In this document: positions 12,610-18,935 of the stretch, piece by piece
Position numbering within the stretch: the first letter of the stretch is position 1
Layout of the letters: each line of letters starts with the position of its first letter
NCBI GenBank assembly: GCA_964508495.1
Contig: CAZDUA010000036.1
Span: 1 to 18,935 of the forward strand
DNA: 18,935 nucleotides
DNA from: CABMGU01 sp964508495
GTDB taxonomy: Archaea > Nanobdellota > Nanobdellia > Woesearchaeales > ARS49
Direction: 5' to 3'
Position numbers and translations under genes: made by a program
Notes under the pieces: generated by a model
Database searches by the model: none
Told to the model about the DNA's origin: nothing
The model's input: the letters and a program-made list of their open reading frames with translations, nothing else

Positions 12610-15393
12610 ATGTTAAAAATGAGGCGACTATTATTACTATGGGGAGTGCTATTTTTACTGCCTGTTGCCTCTGCTACGTTTGAAATTGATAGTCAAAAAG
12701 CCCAGTTTTCTGTTCAGTACTCCACTCAGACCTTTGATGTTGATAACGCAGTGCTCATCTCTCAATCCGGCGAACCCTTTGCTGACGTTGATTATGTTGC
12801 CGTTGAAGTTAATGGTAAATTGTTGCCTCCTACTATGGCCTTATTAGATGGCAGGGATGTTCTTCACAAGCTTGTTTCTCAGGATAATGATGTTATTGAA
12901 GTGAATGGCAAGTCATTGTTGGTTGGCTTCTCAAATGGCGGGAAATTGCATTTGAATGCTAACGAGTATGGTCATAATGCCATTCCTATGAGGTATCCTT
13001 CTTATGTGGAATTCGCAACGACTAAGATTGCTTCTGGCAGGTTTGCTTTTGATGGCCGCTTGGACCGCGCTCTTGGCGAGTCTTCTTTGAAAGAATGGTG
13101 GGTTTCCGCTACTGGCCATCCTCCTGGTTGGTTGTACGGCTGGGTTAGGGGCGATAAGGATTATGTTTACTTGGCTTTTGAGATTACGCCTGATAATACT
13201 GATGATGCTACTGAAGACTGGGCTGCTGTTTATGTTAAGACTTCTGACGGAATTAAGAAATATTTCTCAAACTATGAGAACACTGAGTTTGGTTTGAACA
13301 CATTTGCTTATTCTTCTTCAGTTAATTACGAGCATAATTTTGTTGAGTTTAGAATTCCGCGCGGGATTGTTGACAGTGAGTTGACATGGTATTTGGAATA
13401 TTATGGTACGGGTGCTGTTTGCGGCAACGGTGCGCAGGAGTTTGGAGAACAGTGCGACCCTGGTGGTCCGGGCGGTGTTCCTGCTCCTGATGATGATAAC
13501 TGTGTTGGTCTTTGTGAGCCTAACTGTGTTTGCGGTAAGGAAGTCGCTTTTGTTTTGCAGGACTTGTACATTGGCCATAACATGTTGTTTTCTAAAGTTC
13601 AGGACTTGGCGCATATTAACAAGCACGAGTCTATTCAGGATGAGTTGAAAATGATTCAATATGGTTTGCGACAAGCTTACTTGAACCCTCCGAATGGTGA
13701 TCCTTGCGCTGTTGTTCCTAACTTGTTCATGTTGACTGCTGATTTGCATCCGTATGGTAAGGAGAATGAGATTGATAATTATAATCAGTATTTGTTGTTC
13801 AAGCTTTCTGATGTAGTGTTTAGGGGCCAGGTTGGTGTTTCTGACTTGCAGTTTATTAGCGCTTCTACATTGCAGGCTACTGCTGAAGCGCAATTATCAC
13901 TTGGCAACTTTTTGATGTCCGGCCAATTGAAATGTTGTGCTTATAATCAGTTGATTGAGCCTTCTTTGTTGCAGTACGATCAGCAGACCGGTGAGTGCGA
14001 GATGGCCCCTATTTGTGGCAATGGTGTTATTGAGTTTCCTGAAGAGTGTGATGACGGCAATCTTGTGAGTGGTGATGGCTGTAATAATTTGTGCGAGGAT
14101 GAATTCTGTGGTGATGGCATTACCCAGCCAGGCCTTGGCGAACAATGCGATGATGGAAATGTTGCAAACGGCGATGGCTGTGACGAGTTCTGTCAGACAG
14201 AACTTCCAGAGTGTGGCGATGGAAATCTTGATTTCGGAGAGGCGTGCGATGATGGCAACATCATAGCTTGCGATGGTTGCAGTGCTGCTTGTCAGCTTGA
14301 GTCTTGTGGCGATGGCCAGTTGTGCAACCCGCCGGAAGAATGTGAAGATGGCAACATAATTAATGGTGACGGCTGTAGTTCAACTTGTACTACTGAGTCT
14401 TGTGGTGATAACTTCCTTGACGCGAATGGTGCTGACAACGCTCCTGGTGGCGGTGACGATGAAGCTTGTGATGACGGCAATAATGCTCCTAATGATGGTT
14501 GTGGCGCCACGTGCCAGTTTGAGTGCGGTGATGGCATTATTAATCCTGGAGAGGAGTGTAATGAGCCTGCTTTGACTTGTCCTGGCAGCGAGATATGTAA
14601 TACTGCTACTTGTTTGTGCAGTCCTCCTGGCGGTGGAAATAATGGCGGTGGCAACAGGCCTTCTGTTCAGGCCGGTGCTGGTTGTTGCCGTGGCCTTGTT
14701 TACCAAGGAGGCAGTGCTTATGCCGCTTACAATTGCTGTGGAAAACAGGATGTAAGCGCTATTACTGTTCAATTGCGTAATGGTGATACTCAGAAAATTA
14801 ATTGTTGCGCTGAGCCTGAACTGGTTCAGTGCAGGCAGTATTGCCAGCTTGACTCTTGTATTCTTCCATACGCGCTTGATACTTTCTCAGGCCGTTGTAT
14901 TCTTGGCGCTGTTGGTGCTGCTCAGACCACCCAGCAGACAGCTAAAAGCGGTGTTGAAGCAAGTGTTCCTGCTGAGTGTAGAGTTGATAGTGATTGCGCT
15001 CCTGGATTCAGGTGCAGTAATGGTAAGTGCATGCAGGAACAAGCGCCTGCACAGCCTAATTTACAGGAAGAGTCTTTGAAACCTCGTTTGAAGAGCACTC
15101 ATATTGTTACTGGCGCTTTGTTGCTTGTTGCTTTGATATTATTGATTTACATGGTAATGTCAAGAAGGCGCGATAATGGAGAGGTTCCTGAAGCGTTCAT
15201 GCAGCCGGAAATTACTGAAGAGCCTGTTTCAGAGAAGGTTGAAGCTCCTGTTAAAGAAGCGCCAAAGAAAGAGCCTAAACCAGTAAAGGTTGCAGTTCCT
15301 AAAGAATCTGGTGTTGACTCCCAGCTTGATGAGTTGGAAAAGTCTTATCAGAAGATTGAGAAAATGTTGAAATCGTTGAAGGGAAGGGAATAG
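12610..15393 (+). CDS. Large Cys-repeat cell-surface protein with C-terminal membrane anchor
   Basis: The protein has 927 residues from ATG 12610, chosen because TTTAAATA (12582-12589) is 25 nt upstream; an in-frame GTG at 12595 would precede the transcript. Signal peptide at 1-22. A beta-rich domain at about 142-262 with FDGRLDRALGE, YVYLAFEITPDN and FRIPRGIV recalls CBM9/DOMON-type sugar- or heme-binding sandwiches. Next come a Cys module (271-308), a helical domain (311-445) with DLYIGHNMLFSKVQDL, then about six CGDG...GE.CDDGN...DGC...C repeats (469-669, DUF4215/Myxococcus Cys-rich type). A region with three CC pairs (692-763) and a small Cys knot (790-808) follow. One membrane helix (831-850) is followed by a basic stop (SRRR) and a cytosolic tail (855-927) ending in a coiled coil. 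It is probably an adhesin or cell-envelope structural protein. The ligand is unknown. Confidence 0.85.
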   Translation: MLKMRRLLLLWGVLFLLPVASATFEIDSQKAQFSVQYSTQTFDVDNAVLISQSGEPFADVDYVAVEVNGKLLPPTMALLDGRDVLHKLVSQDNDVIEVNGKSLLVGFSNGGKLHLNANEYGHNAIPMRYPSYVEFATTKIASGRFAFDGRLDRALGESSLKEWWVSATGHPPGWLYGWVRGDKDYVYLAFEITPDNTDDATEDWAAVYVKTSDGIKKYFSNYENTEFGLNTFAYSSSVNYEHNFVEFRIPRGIVDSELTWYLEYYGTGAVCGNGAQEFGEQCDPGGPGGVPAPDDDNCVGLCEPNCVCGKEVAFVLQDLYIGHNMLFSKVQDLAHINKHESIQDELKMIQYGLRQAYLNPPNGDPCAVVPNLFMLTADLHPYGKENEIDNYNQYLLFKLSDVVFRGQVGVSDLQFISASTLQATAEAQLSLGNFLMSGQLKCCAYNQLIEPSLLQYDQQTGECEMAPICGNGVIEFPEECDDGNLVSGDGCNNLCEDEFCGDGITQPGLGEQCDDGNVANGDGCDEFCQTELPECGDGNLDFGEACDDGNIIACDGCSAACQLESCGDGQLCNPPEECEDGNIINGDGCSSTCTTESCGDNFLDANGADNAPGGGDDEACDDGNNAPNDGCGATCQFECGDGIINPGEECNEPALTCPGSEICNTATCLCSPPGGGNNGGGNRPSVQAGAGCCRGLVYQGGSAYAAYNCCGKQDVSAITVQLRNGDTQKINCCAEPELVQCRQYCQLDSCILPYALDTFSGRCILGAVGAAQTTQQTAKSGVEASVPAECRVDSDCAPGFRCSNGKCMQEQAPAQPNLQEESLKPRLKSTHIVTGALLLVALILLIYMVMSRRRDNGEVPEAFMQPEITEEPVSEKVEAPVKEAPKKEPKPVKVAVPKESGVDSQLDELEKSYQKIEKMLKSLKGRE
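13570..13608 (+). repeat. 39-bp near-identical repeat, copy 1
   Basis: This stretch encodes IGHNMLFSKVQDL in the large surface protein and matches 15643-15681 in the next gene at 38 of 39 bases, including synonymous positions, while flanking sequence diverges. Recent duplication or gene conversion of the helical module is the simplest reading. Confidence 0.8.
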
Positions 15394-15435
15394 GAAAAGG
15401 TTTAAATAGCAACAGCATAGAAAGGTGATTGAAAA

Positions 15436-16062
15436 ATGAGGCGATTTGGAGTCGTTGTGGCAGTGTTGTTATTATTCTCAGTTATACCTGTTTTCGGTCA
15501 GCAGTGCGGCAATGAAGTTGTTGAGGGTGGCGAGCAGTGCGACCCTCCTGGGGCTGATCAACAGTGTCCTTCAGGCGTTTGCGATAACAATTGCCAGTGT
15601 GAAGCTGAAAAAGAAGCAAATTTTGTCTTGTTTGATTTAGCTATTGGTCATAACATGTTGTTTTCTAAAGTTCAGGACTTGTTGCACATTATTAAGGACT
15701 TGATTATCCAGTTGGAGTTCAAGACTATTGAAATTCAGCTAACTAACTTTGAGTGTGCTCAACAGCCTGTTTCTTTCTGGATTCCTGCTCAGTTTTCTCC
15801 TTATGGCAAGTTGAACGAGATTGATGCTATGATTCAACTGCTTATTGATTCGTTGCAGCGTGGTTTGGATGCTGGCGGTAACTTTGGCGCTCCAGGCCCT
15901 GATTTGGCTGGCGCTCAGAATTTGCTGAACGACGCTGAAAATTGTATTAATCCTAATAATGAATTCCGTGAGGCATTTGAGTGCAAGTGTCTCGCGTATA
16001 GGCAGGAGTTGCTGGGTTTGACTGATAATACAGTTGCCTGCACTCCGTGTGGAGTAGCTTGA
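15436..16062 (+). CDS. Secreted Cys-rich protein, stand-alone copy of a module of the large surface protein
   Basis: A 208-residue protein with a signal peptide (1-21, ending VFGQ) and no membrane anchor, so it is secreted. CGNEVVEGGEQCDPPG (24-39) plus four more cysteines form a CDDGN-type Cys module. It is followed by a helical domain starting ANFVLFDLAIGHNMLFSKVQDL (61-82). SPYGKLNEID (121-130) matches HPYGKENEID in the large protein, and the closing ECKCLAY...C..C matches its LKCCAY segment. The whole mature protein therefore corresponds to residues about 270-470 of the 12610 product. TTTAAATA (15401-15408) suggests its own promoter, and GGTGAT (15424-15429) seven bases before the ATG allows translation from a read-through transcript. 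It may bind or cap the large protein; that is inference. Confidence 0.82.
   Translation: MRRFGVVVAVLLLFSVIPVFGQQCGNEVVEGGEQCDPPGADQQCPSGVCDNNCQCEAEKEANFVLFDLAIGHNMLFSKVQDLLHIIKDLIIQLEFKTIEIQLTNFECAQQPVSFWIPAQFSPYGKLNEIDAMIQLLIDSLQRGLDAGGNFGAPGPDLAGAQNLLNDAENCINPNNEFREAFECKCLAYRQELLGLTDNTVACTPCGVA
15643..15681 (+). repeat. 39-bp near-identical repeat, copy 2
   Basis: This is the second copy of the stretch at 13570-13608, with one synonymous difference. It codes for the same IGHNMLFSKVQDL helix at residues 70-82 of the secreted protein. Confidence 0.8.
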
Positions 16063-16073
16063 GGTGATGTAAA

Positions 16074-17678
16074 ATGAAGAAAATTTTCAGCTTATTTGTG
16101 GCCGTTTTGATGTTGTCTAGCATTGTTTCTAGTGTTATCGCTCAAACTATTTCACAGCCAGTTACTGGAAGTTTCATTTTGGAGGACTTTTTACCATTCT
16201 TACAGGAAAAACAGACTATTTTATTTGGCAATCAAGGAGATGTGATTCTTCAAAATAATGCTGTTAGAAGCGATTTTTATGTAGTTGACGTTAGCACATA
16301 TAGCAGCCCTGTTCTTTCCTGTGACGGTACTAATTGTGTCGTGGCTGATGACAACTTGGAGGGTGCTTACCTGAGTGCTTTCCTGTCAATAGGTGAAGAA
16401 TCTAATTTAGCAGAAATTGCATTTGGGCATATGAGAGATTGCGACCTGGCTCTGCGTGACGCTTATGGAGGCAATTCTCTCACTGTTGGCGCTCAGACTT
16501 ACTTTAACGTTGTAAAATTGAACTATATTTGCATGATAAAAAACTTGGGAATTTTGGAACAAATGATAGTTGACGAACCAGGAGCATTCTTCTTATTGCA
16601 AATGTTGCAGGAAATAGAAGTTGACTACCAGCACTTGCTCGCAATCGAAGACGACAAAGCAGCATTTGCGTTCTCAGTAGGACCGGCGACAGCTGCAGGA
16701 GGCGGTGGCGATGCTGCTGTTATCAATCCCGACTATTTGTTATCTGCTATTCCATTAGGCCCGACAACTATTAGGTATACAATCACGGAACTTGGCGGAT
16801 TTACAGTAACAACTAGCCCTATTGTGTTCCAGCACTTCGGATCAAGGCAAGCCGGCGATGATGTTGTTTTGGGTACTTACACAGGTTTCCCAGGAACTGT
16901 GGATGGAACTATAGGTAGAGAAGATTCTATAGCTGCAGGAGTAGGATGGCAGGCAGAAAGTGGCACTATTCCTACTGGCACAGTACTTCCAATAGTCTTT
17001 GATTATGAAGCCTATACCGCACTGCCGTTTTTAATTGAAGGTGCTAATATATATTCTGGTGTTGGTCCAAATGGAGACAAAAATCATCTTAACGATTTTA
17101 TTTTAGGAGACACTGCCGCCGGATTTATTACACCTCCGTGGGCATTAGCGAATCCTTCTCCCGGAAGCGGATCAAACACTAATATCGGCTGGGACTCTGC
17201 AACAATTATTGGGATACCTGGCACTTCTACATTAAGACCGGCAGTCGCTCCAGGCCCAACAGTGTTTGGTGATGGAATTGGCTGTTTCAATAATGCATTG
17301 GGAGAGCCAGTTATATTTACTTCGTCTGAATTACAAGTGACGACTGGTACAGCATTTGTAAGCAATGCAATAGCATTCTTCCAAGCAACTTGCTTCTTCT
17401 GGCAAGGCCCATTGAATAACTTGGACACATTTACAGCTACACACGCAGTACTTCCCGCAGCAAATATAATTGGCGGAGCGATTGGGCTAGCAAAGGCAGA
17501 TGAAAGCTCGAACGATAACACCATAGTCTTTAGTGCTGCCGGCAAAGGCTACATTTCAAGCATTACTGGCGCATCAGTAATCTTTAGCGAAGAAGGCAAT
17601 AATGGAGCGTTTGGATTAATAGTGGCAGCTTTGGTTGTTGTTGGTCTCTTCGTGTATATATTAAGAAAAAAACCTTAA
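16074..17678 (+). CDS. Type I membrane-anchored surface protein of unknown function
   Basis: The 534-residue protein has a signal peptide (1-23, SVIAQ), a long exported part and a C-terminal membrane helix (513-529) with a KK stop, so most of it faces outward. Residues 35-200 are mixed, with a helical stretch HMRDCDLALRDAYGGN (119-134) and YICMIKNLGILEQMI (151-165). Residues 215-505 are Gly/Thr/Ala-rich beta sequence of the kind seen in surface-layer or adhesin domains. Few cysteines are present, unlike its two neighbours. A full GAGGTGAT (16061-16068) overlaps the previous stop codon and sits five bases before the ATG, so it is in an operon with the 15436 gene. The second half uses more A-ending codons (GCA, GGA, ATA) than the rest of the window, which is an impression and was not counted. 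I do not recognise the family. Confidence 0.78.
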   Translation: MKKIFSLFVAVLMLSSIVSSVIAQTISQPVTGSFILEDFLPFLQEKQTILFGNQGDVILQNNAVRSDFYVVDVSTYSSPVLSCDGTNCVVADDNLEGAYLSAFLSIGEESNLAEIAFGHMRDCDLALRDAYGGNSLTVGAQTYFNVVKLNYICMIKNLGILEQMIVDEPGAFFLLQMLQEIEVDYQHLLAIEDDKAAFAFSVGPATAAGGGGDAAVINPDYLLSAIPLGPTTIRYTITELGGFTVTTSPIVFQHFGSRQAGDDVVLGTYTGFPGTVDGTIGREDSIAAGVGWQAESGTIPTGTVLPIVFDYEAYTALPFLIEGANIYSGVGPNGDKNHLNDFILGDTAAGFITPPWALANPSPGSGSNTNIGWDSATIIGIPGTSTLRPAVAPGPTVFGDGIGCFNNALGEPVIFTSSELQVTTGTAFVSNAIAFFQATCFFWQGPLNNLDTFTATHAVLPAANIIGGAIGLAKADESSNDNTIVFSAAGKGYISSITGASVIFSEEGNNGAFGLIVAALVVVGLFVYILRKKP

Positions 17679-17703
17679 TGCAATAGTTCTTTTTTTATTT
17701 TTT
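17666..17703. terminator. Facing T-runs at the convergent gene ends
   Basis: Two genes overlap by four bases at 17675-17678. Seven A at 17666-17672 give a T-run right after the minus-strand stop, and T-rich sequence from 17690 to 17703 follows the plus-strand stop. Archaeal polymerases stop at such oligo-T tracts without a hairpin, so each gene's terminator lies inside the other gene's end. Confidence 0.5.
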
Positions 17704-18935
17704 CTAGTTTTTCTTGACTCTGTTTAGTTAGAGGAAGTTTCTGCCATTTATCGCAGATCTCAGCTGCTTCTTTTGTTCGACCAAGTTTTACTAAAGAATT
17801 TGACCATTCATCATATAGATTCGCCATTAAACTTGGCTCTGTTATCTTAGTTATTAATCTTTCAGCCATAAGAAATCCATCAAATGCATTTTGGAAATTT
17901 CTTTCAGAAACATCCAATAAAGCCAAACCAAAAATCGCTCGTGCATGAACTTCAGCATCATCTGTTTCCACAGATATTTTCAACGCGATCTCTTCAAAAT
18001 CACGCGCTTCTTTATAACGACCAATTGCCCTCAGATAGTTCGAATGATTGGCACAAGCCAATGCATAATAGTGACCACTAAACTCTTTTAATATTTCAAC
18101 AGCATCCGTAGAAATCCTCATCTTATTGTCTTCTTTGGCAATTATTGCCATATTCAATTTTACCACGCCTTGGAATAATTTGTTGTCTTCTTCTTCAACA
18201 ATCTTTAGAGCTGCATCAAAATATGGCCAAGCTTCATCAGGATTAATATCCTGCTTCAACAATGCATAATTTAGATTTAATCTAAATGCAAGAAAATTTT
18301 TGTTTTTACCGGTCAATCCTCTAAGCATTTCAAAGCCATCTTCATACGCCAATTCAGAATCTTCATGTTGATTTAATCGATTGCAAGCAATACCTTTTGC
18401 GTTCAATGAAAGTCCATATACCAAAATCATATTTTCAGAAGGTAATACTTCTGCTTTGAATATTCTTTCAACTTTTCCTGCATAAACAAGAACAGGCTTA
18501 TTATTTTGCGAATCCACAAAGAATTTCTCAGTCAACCAATTGTAATGCACTGCTTTCTCATCATCCTCTCCATTCTCGTAATCCCATGCTAATGCGACTA
18601 GTTGGTCGTTTCCTTCCCCGTACAATTCCTTTCTTGTGTCTCCTATCTTTGTATGTGCCTTTGCTCTTTCTATTGGTCTGATTGCTGTTTCGTAAATCGC
18701 GTTCTTGACTAGGTTGTGTTTGAATTCGATTGTTCCGCTTTGCGTGCTGATGAAGTCTTGCTTGGCCAACTCATTTAGCAACAAGTCCAGTTCGCCTTCT
18801 TTTTTGCCGAGTGCCTGTTCAAGAAGTCGTTTTGGGAATTCTTCGCCGAACATGCAGGAAGCGTACTGTAATATCGTTTGCAGTTCTGGGGTTCTTAGCG
18901 CTCTATATCTTTCAAGAACGAGTTTTTCTATGCTG
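17675..18935 (-). CDS. TPR-type protein, C-terminal part of a larger (possibly AAA/STAND ATPase) protein, cut by the window edge
   Basis: The frame stays open through the right edge. An ATG at 18853 is internal, since 27 in-frame codons before it (SIEKLVLERYRALRTPELQ... YASC) join smoothly into the protein, so at least 419 residues are present and the start is missing. The first ~90 residues (LVLERYRAL, QYASCMFGEEFPKRLLEQAL, ELDLLLNELAKQDFI, IEFKHNLVKNAIYETAI) look like the winged-helix region after the ATPase in MalT/STAND or adenylate-cyclase-associated AAA proteins. The rest is a run of helical pairs with TPR spacing (A..FEEIALKI, A.FGLALLDVSERNFQNAFDGFLMAERLI, LYDEWSNSLVKLGRTKEAAEICDKW). 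It is probably a signalling or regulatory scaffold. No ATPase motif is in view. Confidence 0.75.
   Translation of the reverse strand, partial: SIEKLVLERYRALRTPELQTILQYASCMFGEEFPKRLLEQALGKKEGELDLLLNELAKQDFISTQSGTIEFKHNLVKNAIYETAIRPIERAKAHTKIGDTRKELYGEGNDQLVALAWDYENGEDDEKAVHYNWLTEKFFVDSQNNKPVLVYAGKVERIFKAEVLPSENMILVYGLSLNAKGIACNRLNQHEDSELAYEDGFEMLRGLTGKNKNFLAFRLNLNYALLKQDINPDEAWPYFDAALKIVEEEDNKLFQGVVKLNMAIIAKEDNKMRISTDAVEILKEFSGHYYALACANHSNYLRAIGRYKEARDFEEIALKISVETDDAEVHARAIFGLALLDVSERNFQNAFDGFLMAERLITKITEPSLMANLYDEWSNSLVKLGRTKEAAEICDKWQKLPLTKQSQEKLEKIKKELLH

Noticed and set aside
14292..14772. Long minus-strand frames opposite the Cys-repeat region.
   Set aside because: They mirror the repetitive codon pattern of the plus-strand gene and have no promoter or start context.
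1..18935. CRISPR arrays, transposases, integrases, prophage genes or a replication origin.
   Set aside because: No regularly spaced repeats, no DDE or integrase motifs, no phage structural genes and no origin-like repeat cluster were seen.

Overview
The window looks like part of a small, free-standing archaeal chromosome, most plausibly a DPANN-type archaeon; the lineage is an inference. The reasons are an archaeal ATP-dependent DNA ligase, an archaeal Hel308-type helicase, an FtsZ with a short archaeal tail, a tRNA gene without encoded CCA, and promoters built from TATA boxes of the TTTATAAA/TTTAAATA type. In at least eight genes the TATA centre lies 24-30 nt before the ATG, so most transcripts here appear to be leaderless. 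Shine-Dalgarno motifs (GAGGTGAT) are clear mainly at an internal operon gene.

Layout. 1-371: a small membrane-anchored protein. 412-1863 (+): the C-terminal half of a Hel308/Ski2-like helicase, starting exactly at the RecA1/RecA2 boundary. 1841-3426 (-): a degenerate GGDEF-like protein and an apparently catalytically intact GGDEF protein, which is unusual in archaea. 3430-3703: a gene-free stretch with an operator-like palindrome, a bidirectional hairpin and an orphan perfect Shine-Dalgarno sequence. 3704-4576 (-): an anchored Cys-rich secreted protein. 4624-4697 (-): tRNA-Arg(GCG). 4732-5547 (-): a polytopic membrane protein. 5603-6496 (+): a putative HExxH metalloprotease sharing a divergent TATA with the membrane protein. 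6529-8828 (+): DNA ligase overlapping a lipoprotein gene by 4 bp. 8896-9528 (+): nitroreductase. 9529-9923: gene-free. 9924-10991 (+): ftsZ, followed by a dense set of hairpins. 11199-11927 (+): a helical protein with a RelE/ParE-like C-terminus, convergent with 11931-12491 (-), a protein of unknown function. 12610-17678 (+): a three-gene cell-surface cluster (large Cys-repeat membrane protein, a secreted stand-alone copy of one of its modules, and a type I membrane protein). 17675-18935 (-): the 3' part of a large TPR-type protein, cut by the window edge.

The most interesting points are four. First, the two GGDEF-type genes stand in tandem. Second, the GGDEF gene at 3426 and the unknown gene at 12491 share an almost identical palindrome-plus-promoter module with identical spacing. 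Third, a helicase is split at a domain boundary. Fourth, a Cys-rich surface-protein cluster carries a duplicated, unrecognised helical module. A link between nucleotide signalling and the surface cluster, through the shared operator that lies in front of both, is a testable hypothesis and not something the sequence proves.
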